NCBI GenBank assembly: GCA_023400055.1
Contig: JAEXFN010000038.1
Location: 1-64,000 of the forward strand
From: Bacillota bacterium
GTDB taxonomy: Bacteria > Bacillota > UBA4882 > UBA8346
Direction: 5' to 3'
Length of the DNA: 64,000 bases
Of this stretch, positions 16,693 to 25,844 are shown piece by piece; positions within the stretch are counted from its first letter, which is position 1, and the number at the start of each line of letters is the position of its first letter. Both the position numbers and the translations under genes were made by a program. The notes under the pieces were generated by a model. That model worked only from the letters and a program-made list of their open reading frames with translations, made no database searches and was not told where the DNA came from.

Positions 16693-16759
16693 CCGCGCCC
16701 GCGGCAGATTTAAAAAGCGGGGGATTCCTCCGTCCGCGCCGGACGGGCAGGCGCCCGAA

Positions 16760-17125
16760 CTATTCGGGTTTTACTTCCCTGTCCCTGGCCTTGGTCGCGA
16801 AGAAAAAAAGATGGAGCAGCCATTCGCCGATGGTTAACGCCGCCGCGATGATCACCAGGCCGATCCCGGATAACCTGAAGACCGGCAATGCCTGCTTCAT
16901 CGCCCAGATGACCACCAGGCTCAGAAAGAACTCGATCACCAGCGCCACGCCGTTGCCATACTTGGTCAGCACCCAAAGGTCGGCCACCACGTACCCGATC
17001 AGCGTTAAAACCAGCGCGGTAACGATGGTCTGGGTCCAGGTGCTTTTGCCGTAAACCGGGATCAGGATGGCCAGTATCACCGTGATCAGCGCCATTTTAA
17101 TGATGAGATTGACGATATTTTTCAT
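16760..17125 (-). CDS. Four-helix membrane protein, DUF2512/YndM-like
   Basis: A 121-residue protein with four membrane segments (about residues 8-26, 32-54, 60-78, 85-108) and a charged tail (KARDREVKPE). Spacing and the motif GYVVADLWVLTKYGNGVA resemble the DUF2512 family of sporulating Firmicutes (YndM). Function unknown. It is followed on the same strand by no gene and preceded by another small membrane protein gene 93 nt upstream. Confidence 0.6.
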   Translation of the reverse strand: MKNIVNLIIKMALITVILAILIPVYGKSTWTQTIVTALVLTLIGYVVADLWVLTKYGNGVALVIEFFLSLVVIWAMKQALPVFRLSGIGLVIIAAALTIGEWLLHLFFFATKARDREVKPE

Positions 17126-17218
17126 ATCCGTTCCACCTTCCTAGCACAATCCCGTTCAGTTTCACGAATCCCACTCGATTGATTTATTTTAATTGATTGG
17201 ATCGACAGCGGCTGCCGT

Positions 17219-17566
17219 CTAGAATTTCGTCTTGGATTTGGTCTTCTCGGGGATCAAGCCGCACAGCAGAGTAATTATCAACGCCGCCAGCAACGAGCCG
17301 CCCAGCGGCACTCTGCCCCCTTCAATCGCGAAGGTCGCAAAGAAGATCACCACGGTCGTGACCAGAAAGACGATGACCATTTGCCGGCTACGGCTGATAT
17401 CCCTGGCGATCAACCGCATCACCAGCCAGCTGCCAAAGATAATCAATAACGATAACAGCACGATCCAGCCGATCGTCAACGCGCTAAAACCCGGTACAAA
17501 ATAACCGATCGTATAGAGGACCACCGCTGGGATTAAAAACCGCAGCAACCACTTCAACCAGTTCAT
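17219..17566 (-). CDS. Small four-helix membrane protein of unknown function
   Basis: A 115-residue protein with four hydrophobic segments (about 6-24, 30-50, 63-80, 88-106) and a basic end (EKTKSKTKF). The overall plan resembles small phage-holin-4/YvlD-like membrane proteins, but no diagnostic motif is certain. It has a GGGGG-type ribosome site just upstream of ATG 17566 and may be co-transcribed with the next membrane protein. Confidence 0.5.
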   Translation of the reverse strand: MNWLKWLLRFLIPAVVLYTIGYFVPGFSALTIGWIVLLSLLIIFGSWLVMRLIARDISRSRQMVIVFLVTTVVIFFATFAIEGGRVPLGGSLLAALIITLLCGLIPEKTKSKTKF

Positions 17567-17701
17567 GATATTCCCCCTTTATCCCGCATTTCCAACCGGT
17601 TTAGCTTACCCACTTCGCTTGCTCCCTAGCGATCTATTATTGATTATGCCCCGCCATTACCGCTTCCGATATAGGCCGCTCGCGGAATTTTGGCGACTTG
17701 T

Positions 17702-18313
17702 TTAAATCGCGAATACGTGTTTGCCGATGCGGTTAATGATACGGCGCGCCCATATCCAAGGATTATTGGTCTTGGCGGGATTGAAAAAATAGATCGCTCC
17801 GCCCGACGGATCCCAGCCACTGATGGCGTCTCTGGCCGCTTTCTGCGCCTCGGAGCCGGGATTGTTGTTGATGATCCCGTTGCTGACCGATTCGAAGGCA
17901 TGGGGTTGATAGATCACCCCCGCCAAGGTCTTGGGAAAACGGGTATTCTGAATCCGGTTCAACACCACGCCGCCGACGGCCACTTTCCCGACATACGGTT
18001 CCGCGCCGGCCTCGGCCTGGATCAGGTGCGCCAGTAAATTGGCATCGCCGCTGGTTCGCGTCGGGACGGCGCTCGCTGCCGCTCCGGTGCTGGGAATGGT
18101 CAGCCGCTGTCCGAGCCGGAGCGGATTCCAGCGCAACCCGTTGTTTAACCGGATAGTATTCAATGGCACGCCGGTCTTCCGGGCGATCGAATACAGGGTG
18201 TCGCCCCGTTGGACCGTATACGTCCAGTCGGCCGATGCCGGCCGGCCGATCAACAAAATGGTTCCCGTCAACAATAGAATTGTTAAGAATCTCTGCCAGA
18301 GTCGCACAGTCAT
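17702..18313 (-). CDS. LysM plus SleB-type cell-wall hydrolase
   Basis: A 203-residue exported enzyme: signal peptide (1-28), one LysM peptidoglycan-binding domain (YTVQRGDTLYSIARKTGV to GQRLTIP, about 31-75) and a Hydrolase_2/SleB domain (LLAHLIQAEAGAEPYVGKVA with the catalytic Glu, then VVLNRIQN and AIYFFNPAK, about 90-203). SleB-type enzymes are lytic transglycosylases that act on spore cortex or in cell-wall turnover. The domain set equals short SleB/YkvT-like proteins. The 344-bp gap upstream (18314-18657) is AT-rich and shows no clear promoter or RNA. Confidence 0.88.
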   Translation of the reverse strand: MTVRLWQRFLTILLLTGTILLIGRPASADWTYTVQRGDTLYSIARKTGVPLNTIRLNNGLRWNPLRLGQRLTIPSTGAAASAVPTRTSGDANLLAHLIQAEAGAEPYVGKVAVGGVVLNRIQNTRFPKTLAGVIYQPHAFESVSNGIINNNPGSEAQKAARDAISGWDPSGGAIYFFNPAKTNNPWIWARRIINRIGKHVFAI

Positions 18314-18657
18314 CCCTCTCTCTTCTTCCCTTGCGATTTTAAAGTATAGCCTCAGATCAAGTCGACTGATTTCAGCGCTTTGGTTGCCGCGATCGATTCT
18401 CCGCTGTCAAAGCTTGCTTGGGCATTTATAGTATGGAAACTTTTAATAAAAATATCCCGCTGTCGTGGATCTTTCTATGCTCGCTGGGCGCTCAGTAGGC
18501 GCTATAAATTTAGGATGAAATAAATCGATCATGGCCGGCTATGAGGGATATGATTTAGCTTAGAAATTTAATTCAACTTTATCAGGTTCCCTGTTTTTTC
18601 ATGGAGGGATATCGGACGGCCGCAGAGAAATTTCCCGGAAAAGGGGGTTATAACGGC

Positions 18658-19797
18658 GTGAAAAGACTCAGCATCGTCATCGCGGGGATCGCAGTTTTCG
18701 GGACCCTCGTCAGCTTCGCCTGCGCTTATCAGAAACCGGTCGTATCCAAGGCACCTTTAAAACCCGCTGCCGCCCAAAAGATATTCAAGCCGGCCGGGAC
18801 GCCAAATTCAGAACAGCCAGTCTTTAAGTTCGAGCTGCCGCGGCAGGTTCGCGGGATTTACAGCACTTCCTGGATTGCCGGCTCCAGCAAGATGGACGAG
18901 ATCATCCGCTTCATTAAACAAACCCGTGTCAACACTCTGGTCATCGACGTCAAGGACGATACCGGAATCATCAGTTTTCCGGCCAGCGTGCCGTTGGCGC
19001 GGGAGATTGGCGCCACTTCGCATCGGGTCGCCAATCTGAAGGAACTGCTCAGCCGGTTGCACCAGGAACACATTTACACCATCGCCCGGATCGTGGTCTT
19101 TAAAGATCCGCTGCTGGCCAAGGAACATCCGGAACTGGCCGTTCTGGACAAGAACGGCGGCCTGTGGCACGACCGGAAGGGTATGGTTTGGGTCGATCCC
19201 AACAGCCGACGCGTCTGGAAGTATAATCTGGATATCGCCAAAGAAGCGGTGGCGCTCGGCTTCAACGAAATTCAATTCGACTACGTGCGGTTTTTGAGCG
19301 ACGGCAAAATCGCCAATTGCGTGTACCCGTTCGCCACGGGCATTCCCAAAGAAGATGTTATCCGGGACTTTCTGCTTTATGCCAAACGGGATCTGAATGC
19401 CTTGGGCGTGCCGCTTTCCGCCGATATCTTCGGTTTGGTGCTGTCGGTCCCCGACGACAACAACATCGGTCAGAAGCTGGAGAAGATCGCCGCCGCGGTG
19501 GATTATATTTCGCCGATGGTCTATCCTTCGCATTATCCGAAAGGGACCTTCGGCATCAATGAGCCGGATCTGCACCCCTATGAAGTGATTTCCCACGCCA
19601 TGCAAGATGCATTAAAACGCCTCCCCGGCAGCCAGGCAAAGTTCCGGCCGTGGCTGCAAGACTTCAACCTGGGCCATCACTACGGTCCGGAACAATTGGC
19701 CCTCCAAATCAAGGCTTTAAAAGAGAACGGCATTCAAGACTGGCTGTTCTGGAACCCCAGCAATCACTATGAAGTCTCAAAATACGCCGGTCAATAA
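18658..19797 (+). CDS. Putative glycoside hydrolase (DUF4015 family)
   Basis: A 379-residue exported TIM-barrel protein. The leader (VKRLSIVIAGIAVFGTLVSF) looks like a signal anchor. The barrel begins VRGIYSTSWIAG (about residue 65) and carries LVIDVKDDTG, FNEIQFDYVRF, PLSADIFGLV, VDYISPMVYPSHY and DWLFWNPSNHY, strings of the DUF4015 family related to alpha-amylase-like hydrolases. Acidic residues in DYVRF and ADIFG are likely catalytic. GTG 18658 has AAGGGGG 10 nt upstream; ATG 18601 has no site. It probably acts on a cell-envelope or extracellular polysaccharide. Confidence 0.8.
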   Translation: MKRLSIVIAGIAVFGTLVSFACAYQKPVVSKAPLKPAAAQKIFKPAGTPNSEQPVFKFELPRQVRGIYSTSWIAGSSKMDEIIRFIKQTRVNTLVIDVKDDTGIISFPASVPLAREIGATSHRVANLKELLSRLHQEHIYTIARIVVFKDPLLAKEHPELAVLDKNGGLWHDRKGMVWVDPNSRRVWKYNLDIAKEAVALGFNEIQFDYVRFLSDGKIANCVYPFATGIPKEDVIRDFLLYAKRDLNALGVPLSADIFGLVLSVPDDNNIGQKLEKIAAAVDYISPMVYPSHYPKGTFGINEPDLHPYEVISHAMQDALKRLPGSQAKFRPWLQDFNLGHHYGPEQLALQIKALKENGIQDWLFWNPSNHYEVSKYAGQ

Positions 19798-19863
19798 CTC
19801 GAAGTTCGTCTTCCAAAGGCTTAACACCTCTTAATCGTTGGCGCTGAAACTTTGCGAAAATAA

Positions 19864-19897
19864 AAGGAACCGGACACTTGGATCCGGTTCCTTGTTT
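19864..19897. terminator. Terminator after the DUF4015 gene
   Basis: An 11-bp stem (19864-19874 with 19883-19893) is followed by a short T-rich run. It sits between convergent genes and could serve both. Confidence 0.75.
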
Positions 19898-19942
19898 ATG
19901 GTCTTGAAATGGCGGTTCTTCTCGGATTGCGACCATCCGCAA

Positions 19943-20650
19943 TCAATTGTCGGCCGACTGAGTATCCTTAAAAACCGCGGGGACATTCTCGAGAATCCTG
20001 CGGGCGCCCCGATAACGGACATTATAATAGCCTTCGCTCAACGGGCTGATCCGTACCGCTCCGAATCCGGAGGAAGCATGAATAAAATCGCCCTCCCCAA
20101 TGTAAATGCCCACGTGATTGACGGTCGGAGATCCCATGGTGGCGAAGAAAACCAGATCGCCGGGGCGCAGCTCCTCCCGGGATACCGAAGTGCCCTTACC
20201 CATTTGGGCAGCGGCATTATGCGGCAATTCGATTCCCAGCTGGCGATAGACATACATGGTAAAGCCGGAGCAGTCGAAACCGCGGCCCGTTCCACCGCCG
20301 TAAATATAACGGGTACCCATAAAACTGCGAGCGCGGCTGACGATCTCGGTTCCGCCGCGCAAAGCGCGCAGGCTATTGCGGTCGACGTTCCCGATAACCA
20401 CGTACTGTTCGCTGATCCAGCCTTCGCGCTGATCCGCCAGTCGCACCTTGACCCAAGGTTTTTGAGTCCCCAGAATGGTCACGGCATCCCCCAACTTCAG
20501 GCCGTCGACTATCGTGGCGGTCAGCGTGGGGCCGGAACGGAAATTAACATTATCGGCACTCACCAGCCCCTCCATTTCGGCGCCGGCGGCAAAAGTCCGC
20601 GCCGACAAGGCCAGCAATAAAAAGGTCCCGAGCCAAAATGATTTGCGCAT
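19943..20650 (-). CDS. SH3b plus NlpC/P60 peptidoglycan endopeptidase
   Basis: A 235-residue exported protein: signal peptide (1-22), bacterial SH3 domain (VNFRSGPTLTATIVDGLKLG to REGWISEQYV, about 30-88), and a C-terminal NlpC/P60 domain with the catalytic Cys in GRGFDCSGFT, His in VNHVGIYIG and a third polar His in DFIHASS. Such enzymes cleave D-gamma-Glu-diaminopimelate bonds in stem peptides. AAGGAGG lies just before ATG 20650. Monocistronic; divergent from the small membrane protein at 20812. Confidence 0.92.
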   Translation of the reverse strand: MRKSFWLGTFLLLALSARTFAAGAEMEGLVSADNVNFRSGPTLTATIVDGLKLGDAVTILGTQKPWVKVRLADQREGWISEQYVVIGNVDRNSLRALRGGTEIVSRARSFMGTRYIYGGGTGRGFDCSGFTMYVYRQLGIELPHNAAAQMGKGTSVSREELRPGDLVFFATMGSPTVNHVGIYIGEGDFIHASSGFGAVRISPLSEGYYNVRYRGARRILENVPAVFKDTQSADN

Positions 20651-20811
20651 AACTCCTCCTTGCCCTCGAGTGTTCTAGCGGGAAAAAAACTACATAGAAT
20701 AACTATTATTCCGTGAGGATCCCGGCACAACAGGACTCCATCCGGCCTTTTTTGAGTCCGAACGGTGGTCTCCGGAACGGATTTTCGCTTGTACAAAGGA
20801 GGTGTCAGCCT

Positions 20812-21210
20812 GTGAAGCGGTTGCTCTATCATACGCTCCTTTGTTTTGCCTACAACTTCATGCTGTTAATCTTGCCGATCTTCCTTTTTTTACTCAGCTT
20901 GCATGGCAGTTTTTCCAAATGTCTGGATACATTTCTATGGCTTTATGCCATTCTCCTGCTGGCTAGTCCAATTTTTTCATTAATTTTAGCATACCGGGCC
21001 ATTGCTGGCGAAAGAGACGTTTCGCGCTGGATTTCCCCCTTCATCGTCAGCTTTATCGGCTATATCCCGCTCTGGCTCGTTTCCAGCAATTTTTCAACCT
21101 GCTGGGGCTTACGGGAATACGGCCAAGTCTTCCTGGTGCCGTTTGCCGTCGGGTCGCTGGCTGCCTTGCTGCATTTAGTTTGCACATCGCAGCGCCGGAT
21201 TCATTCATGA
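20812..21210 (+). CDS. Small four-helix membrane protein of unknown function
   Basis: A 132-residue protein with four hydrophobic segments (about 8-28, 38-58, 74-92, 102-122). GTG 20812 is selected because AAAGGAGGTG lies 6 nt upstream; upstream ATGs lack a ribosome site. No family recognised. Confidence 0.6.
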   Translation: MKRLLYHTLLCFAYNFMLLILPIFLFLLSLHGSFSKCLDTFLWLYAILLLASPIFSLILAYRAIAGERDVSRWISPFIVSFIGYIPLWLVSSNFSTCWGLREYGQVFLVPFAVGSLAALLHLVCTSQRRIHS

Positions 21211-21368
21211 GTCGCCTGGATCGTCCGTGGTAATTGTGGCGTTCGTTTTTTATTGGACGGACTGGCGTCTTGAAAGGTTCGATATTTCGCCCGGAAAATA
21301 TTTTTTTATGAGAGGTTTTTTCCTTTAAGCACCGAATATTCTTTTGGTAAATATGGGATGATGATTGC

Positions 21369-21535
21369 GGGAGAGCGCCATCCGGCCACCGAAGGAGCAA
21401 GTCGCTCAAAAGCCATTTGACCGACGAATCTCTCAGGTCCCATGACCGCAATCGGACGACACTCTGGAGAGTCCGTGCGGACACCTACGGGGTAACCATC
21501 GTTTCGATGGGATTCTCTCTGGTAAGCGGACAGGG
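21369..21535 (+). ncRNA. Glycine riboswitch, probably tandem aptamers
   Basis: The first aptamer shows the hallmark strings GGGAGAGC, CACCGAAGGAGCAAG and CTCTCAGGTCCCATGACCG, ending in ACACTCT. A second, shorter copy follows directly: CTGGAGAGTCC, CACCTACGGGGTAA and TTCTCTCTGGTAAGCGGACAGGG. This is the two-aptamer arrangement usual before gcvT operons. In the second copy the canonical GAAGGAGCAA is changed to TACGGGGTAA. The gcv genes downstream support glycine as ligand. Confidence 0.92.
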
Positions 21536-21567
21536 TAAGGCATTTGTCTTTCCCTGTCTTTTTATTT
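21529..21567 (+). terminator. Riboswitch expression-platform terminator
   Basis: GACAGGG (21529-21535), the last bases of the second aptamer, pairs with CCCTGTC (21552-21558) and is followed by TTTTTATTT. The overlap with the aptamer means ligand binding should prevent the terminator, giving glycine-induced expression. Confidence 0.85.
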
Positions 21568-21586
21568 GGTCTGAAAGGAGTTAATC

Positions 21587-22702
21587 ATGCAAACGCCGTT
21601 ATTTCCCGTTTATGAACGGTACCATGCCAAAGTGGTCGATTTCCATGGCTGGGAGCTGCCGGTTCAGTTCAGCGGCATCATCGACGAACACCATCAGGTG
21701 CGCCGTCGGGTCGGCCTTTTCGACGTTTCCCACATGGGCGAGCTGATCGTCAGCGGCCCGGATGCCGCCGCTTTTCTCGATCAAATGGTCACCAACCGCA
21801 TCGCCAATCTGGCGCCGGGCGCCATTCGCTATTCCCCGCTCTGCTATGAAGATGGCGGGACCGTCGATGATCTGCTCATTTACCGCTTGGCCGAGGCCGA
21901 ATTCCTGGTGGTCGTCAACGCCTCCAACATCGCCAAGGATTTCGAATGGCTGAAAAGCCATTCCGCCCGTTTTCGGGTCACTTTGAACGACGTCTCGGCT
22001 CAGACCGCCCAACTGGCGGTTCAGGGCCCCGAGTCGCAACCCCTGTTGGAGCGGTTGCTGCAACCGCCGCTCGCACCGCTTGCGCTTGATTCGTTGAAAT
22101 ACTATCATTTCATTAAGGAAGTCCGGCTGGGGTCGATTCCGGCCCTTCTTTCGCGAACCGGTTATACCGGGGAAGACGGCTTCGAACTCTACGTGAAGGC
22201 GGCGGACGCCGTCAACGCCTGGGAGCTGTTGATGGATAAAGGCGCCTCCTTCGGAATCAAGCCGATCGGCCTGGGCGCCCGGGACACGCTCCGTTTCGAG
22301 GCGGCGCTCCCGCTTTACGGCCAGGAACTCTCAGCGGAGATCAATCCCTTGGAGGCCGGACTGAGCCGCTTTGTAAAGCTCGATAAACCGGATTTCATCG
22401 GGAAAGCATCGCTATTGGCCGTGCAAAATGCCGGCCCCGCCCGGACCCTCATCGGATTGGCCATGGTCGACCGGGGAATTCCCCGCTCCGGCTATCCGGT
22501 CCTGCAAAACGGGCTGGCCATCGGTTCGGTCACTTCGGGCAGTTATGCGCCGACGCTGGATCAAAATCTGGCCTTGGCACTGGTCGACCGCGCCGGCTAT
22601 TCCGCCGCCGCCCCGCTCCAAGTCGAGATCCGCGGCAAACTGTTGGATGCCCGCCCCGTGGCCCTGCCTTTCTATCACCGCGCGAAAGGAGCCGTGCAAT
22701 GA
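21587..22702 (+). CDS. gcvT: Aminomethyltransferase, glycine cleavage T protein
   Basis: A 371-residue protein, normal GcvT length. It transfers the aminomethyl carbon from lipoyl-H protein to tetrahydrofolate, releasing ammonia. Motifs: VDFHGWELPVQFSGIIDEH (about 18-36), LFDVSHMGE, YSPLCYEDGGTVDDLLIYR, SRTGYTGEDGFELY (about 188) and IGLGARDTLRFEA. AAAGGAG lies 7 nt before ATG 21587. First gene of a three-gene operon under the glycine riboswitch; overlaps gcvPA by 4 bp. Confidence 0.96.
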   Translation: MQTPLFPVYERYHAKVVDFHGWELPVQFSGIIDEHHQVRRRVGLFDVSHMGELIVSGPDAAAFLDQMVTNRIANLAPGAIRYSPLCYEDGGTVDDLLIYRLAEAEFLVVVNASNIAKDFEWLKSHSARFRVTLNDVSAQTAQLAVQGPESQPLLERLLQPPLAPLALDSLKYYHFIKEVRLGSIPALLSRTGYTGEDGFELYVKAADAVNAWELLMDKGASFGIKPIGLGARDTLRFEAALPLYGQELSAEINPLEAGLSRFVKLDKPDFIGKASLLAVQNAGPARTLIGLAMVDRGIPRSGYPVLQNGLAIGSVTSGSYAPTLDQNLALALVDRAGYSAAAPLQVEIRGKLLDARPVALPFYHRAKGAVQ

Positions 22703-24036
22703 ACCATCCTTACCTGCCCTTGACCGACGCCCAACGCCAGGAAATGCTGGCGGCCATCGGCGTCGCCGATTTCGAGGCGTTGCTGGCCGAAGTTCCGGCG
22801 CAACTCCGGCTGAAACAGCCGCTCGATCTGGCCGCTTCCCAGTCGGAATTGGAATTGGGCGCCAATTTTCAAGCGCTGGCCCGGCGGAATGGGCTGTCCC
22901 AATTGTCCTTTTTGGGCGCCGGCGCCTACCAGCATTATATTCCGGCGCTGGTCGACCATCTCTCCAGGCGTTCCGAGTTTTACACCGCCTACACCCCCTA
23001 CCAGCCGGAACTGTCGCAAGGAATGCTGCAGGCGATCTTCGAATTTCAATCGTATGTCTCGGAGCTGTTCGGCTTGCCGGTGGCCAATGCCTCGCTCTAC
23101 GACGGTCCGACCGCTCTGGCCGAGGCCCTGTTGATGGCGGTGCGGGAGACCCGGCGTTCCCAGATCCTTTTGCCGGAGAACCTCCACCCGGCCCTGCTCC
23201 AGGTGGCCCAGACTTATCTGCGCAACTCGGGAGCGACGATCCAGCTTTTGCCCTGTGAAGCGGGCCGGCTGGACCCGCTGCGCTTGCAGGCGGCTTTAAG
23301 CCCGGCCACCGCGGCGGTGGTCCTGCAAAATCCCAACGGCTTCGGCATTCTGGAGGACTTGCCGCCGCTGATCGAAGCGATCCGGGGGGCCGGAGCGGTT
23401 CCCATCGGCTATGTTCAGCCGATCCCGCTGGGATTGTTGGAAGCCCCCGGCAAGCTGGGCGCGGAAATCGTGGTCGGCGAAGGCCAACCGCTCGGCCTGC
23501 CGCTTTCCTACGGCGGACCCTATTTGGGATTAATGGCTGTCTCTGAACGGTTTATGCGCCGCATCCCCGGACGGCTGGTCGGGGAGAGCGTCGATCAGCA
23601 GGGCCGCCGTTCTTTCGTATTGACATTGCAGGCCCGCGAACAACATATCCGCCGCGAGAAGGCCACTTCCAACATTTGTTCCAATGAAGCCTGGTGCGCG
23701 CTGCGCGCCGCCATCTATCTGTCGGTGCTCGGTCCGCAGGGCCTGCGCCAGGTGGCGCAACGCTGCTTCGATAACGCGCATTACCTGGCTGCGGAGCTTG
23801 AGGCGGCCGGTTTTCCGCGCTTGTTCCCAGGGCCCTTCTTCATGGAATTTGCCATTCGGACGCCGCGGCCGGCTGCCTACTACATCCAAAACTTAGCCGC
23901 CAAGGGCATTCTGCCCGGACTGGATCTGGCCCGGTTCGAGCCATCGCTCGACAACGCCCTGCTGGTCTGCACTACGGAGATCTTCAATCGAACCCAATTG
24001 GATCGCTTGGTCGCTGAAATGAGGGGATTACAATGA
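22699..24036 (+). CDS. gcvPA: Glycine dehydrogenase (decarboxylating) subunit 1
   Basis: A 445-residue N-terminal half of the split P protein, as in Firmicutes and Thermus. Motifs include LSFLGAGAYQHYIPALVDHL, FYTAYTPYQPELSQGMLQ, FEFQSYVSELFGLPVANASLYDG and GESVDQQGRRSFVLTLQARE. It forms an alpha2beta2 decarboxylase with GcvPB. It overlaps both neighbours by 4 bp, so gcvT-gcvPA-gcvPB are translationally coupled. Unusually no gcvH lies between gcvT and gcvPA. Confidence 0.96.
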   Translation: MNHPYLPLTDAQRQEMLAAIGVADFEALLAEVPAQLRLKQPLDLAASQSELELGANFQALARRNGLSQLSFLGAGAYQHYIPALVDHLSRRSEFYTAYTPYQPELSQGMLQAIFEFQSYVSELFGLPVANASLYDGPTALAEALLMAVRETRRSQILLPENLHPALLQVAQTYLRNSGATIQLLPCEAGRLDPLRLQAALSPATAAVVLQNPNGFGILEDLPPLIEAIRGAGAVPIGYVQPIPLGLLEAPGKLGAEIVVGEGQPLGLPLSYGGPYLGLMAVSERFMRRIPGRLVGESVDQQGRRSFVLTLQAREQHIRREKATSNICSNEAWCALRAAIYLSVLGPQGLRQVAQRCFDNAHYLAAELEAAGFPRLFPGPFFMEFAIRTPRPAAYYIQNLAAKGILPGLDLARFEPSLDNALLVCTTEIFNRTQLDRLVAEMRGLQ

Positions 24037-25466
24037 AATTAAGCATCGAAAAATCGGCCCCCGGCAAAAGAGCCTGGTCTTTACCGGAAACCACCGTTCC
24101 GGCGGCCGATCCCGCCGCCGGAATCGGCGAGCGGCAACTCCGGCAAGCCCCGCTTCAGATGCCGGAATTGGCGGAGATCGATATCGTGCGCCATTACACC
24201 GAGCTTTCGACCAGGAATCATGGGGTGGACACCGGTTTTTACCCGTTGGGATCCTGCACCATGAAGTACAACCCCAAGATCAATGAGGATATCGCCGCGC
24301 TTTTTGAATTTCAAAACCTCCATCCGCTCAGTCCGGATGAATTGGCGCAGGGATCGTTGCGGGTGCTGTATGACCTGGAGCTTGCCTTCGCCGCCATCAC
24401 CGGGATGGACCGCTTCACCTTGCAGCCGGCGGCCGGCGCGCACGGGGAACTGACGGCCATGTTGATCATCAAAGCCTATCACCGCCAACGCGGCGAATCC
24501 CACCGTACTAAGGTGCTGGTGCCCACCTCGGCGCACGGCACCAATCCGGCCAGCGCGGCCATGGCCGGCTTCGAAACGGTGGCGGTTCAGTGCGACGAAC
24601 GGGGGCTGGTCGATTGCGCCCATTTGCAGAGTTTGCTCGATGAGAACGTCGCGGCGCTGATGTTGACCAATCCGAATACCCTGGGTCTATTCGAAAAGGA
24701 GATCTCGCTCATCGCCGATCGGGTCCATCAGGCGGGCGGCCTGCTGTATTACGACGGCGCCAATCTCAACGCCATTATGGGGATTGCCCGCCCGGGCGAT
24801 ATGGGATTCGACCTGATGCACCTGAATACCCACAAGACCTTTGCGACCCCCCACGGCGGCGGCGGCCCCGGCGCCGGTCCCGTCGGCGTCAAAGATTTTC
24901 TCGCCCCTTACCTGCCCGCCCCGGTCATCGCTGCCGGTCCGTCCGGCTTGCGCTGGGATGGGGAGCGCCCCCTGAGCATCGGCCGGGTCAGCGGCTACCA
25001 CGGTAATTTTGGCGTTCTCCTCAAAGCACTGGCCTATATCCGGGCCTTGGGCGGGACCGGACTGGCTCAAGCCAGCCGGGATGCGGTTTTAAACGCCAAT
25101 TACTTGCGGGCCAAGCTCCGCGCCACCTTCCATGTCCCGTATCCGCAATTTTGCATGCACGAGTTCGTCATCTCGGCCGACAATCTCCAGCATCATCTTC
25201 GGGCGCTGGATATCGCCAAACGGCTGATCGATTTCGGCATTCACCCTCCGACCATCTATTTTCCGTTGATCGTCCCGGAAGCCCTGATGATCGAGCCCAC
25301 CGAAACCGAAGGCCGGGATACGCTGGACCAGTTCGTTGCGATCATGCTCCAGATCTTCGCCGAAGCGGAGCAGCAACCGGAGTTGCTGACCGGTGCGCCG
25401 CACGATACTCCGATCTCACGGGTCGACGAAACCCGGGCGGCCCGTTCCCCCAAATTACGCTGGTAG
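24033..25466 (+). CDS. gcvPB: Glycine dehydrogenase (decarboxylating) subunit 2
   Basis: A 477-residue C-terminal half of the P protein, carrying the PLP lysine in LNTHKTFATPHGGGGPGAGP (about residue 270). Other motifs: FYPLGSCTMKYNPK, QPAAGAHGELTAMLII, VPTSAHGTNPASAAMAG and EPTETEGRDTLDQF. It decarboxylates glycine and passes the aminomethyl group to lipoyl-GcvH. Last gene of the operon. Confidence 0.97.
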   Translation: MKLSIEKSAPGKRAWSLPETTVPAADPAAGIGERQLRQAPLQMPELAEIDIVRHYTELSTRNHGVDTGFYPLGSCTMKYNPKINEDIAALFEFQNLHPLSPDELAQGSLRVLYDLELAFAAITGMDRFTLQPAAGAHGELTAMLIIKAYHRQRGESHRTKVLVPTSAHGTNPASAAMAGFETVAVQCDERGLVDCAHLQSLLDENVAALMLTNPNTLGLFEKEISLIADRVHQAGGLLYYDGANLNAIMGIARPGDMGFDLMHLNTHKTFATPHGGGGPGAGPVGVKDFLAPYLPAPVIAAGPSGLRWDGERPLSIGRVSGYHGNFGVLLKALAYIRALGGTGLAQASRDAVLNANYLRAKLRATFHVPYPQFCMHEFVISADNLQHHLRALDIAKRLIDFGIHPPTIYFPLIVPEALMIEPTETEGRDTLDQFVAIMLQIFAEAEQQPELLTGAPHDTPISRVDETRAARSPKLRW

Positions 25467-25510
25467 GAACACCCTGCGCAACTATCGCAATCTCATCATC
25501 GTTTTCCTCA

Positions 25511-25550
25511 CGCCAAGCGGATTGATAATCCGCTTGGCGTTTTCTTTGCT
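25511..25550 (+). terminator. Terminator of the gcv operon
   Basis: A perfect 13-bp stem (25511-25523 with 25527-25539) with a 3-nt loop is followed by TTTTCTTT. Confidence 0.92.
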
Positions 25551-25580
25551 CAACTTCGCAGCAAAACAAGATATACCGAA

Positions 25581-25605
25581 AGTCCGTCGGTATAACCGAC
25601 GGACT
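25581..25605. repeat. 11-bp perfect hairpin in the gcvPB-slt gap
   Basis: 25581-25591 pairs with 25595-25605 around a 3-nt loop, with no T-tract. It sits in the 875-bp gap between gcvPB and the transglycosylase gene. Besides this hairpin, the gap holds a terminator at its left end and the 42-bp array from 25845. A minus-strand open frame (25550-25915) crosses this region but shows no family features. Confidence 0.6.
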
Positions 25606-25844
25606 CGTTCCTGAAGACACTTCCATGCTTGATATTATACCGCGAAAAGCCGGCCATGAAGTATCGTTTTCGTACCCGAAAAGTATCATCCCGCATTCTA
25701 AAATTGACCTCCGGAATCATAGGAATGTGAAGTCGAAGCCATAAAAAGAACCGATCACGGATGGATGGGCTTATGGATTTCATGGAAATCCCCTTCCCGA
25801 TCGCTAGGCCGTGAATTCTTTCATCCGTTAAATCCGCGATCAAG

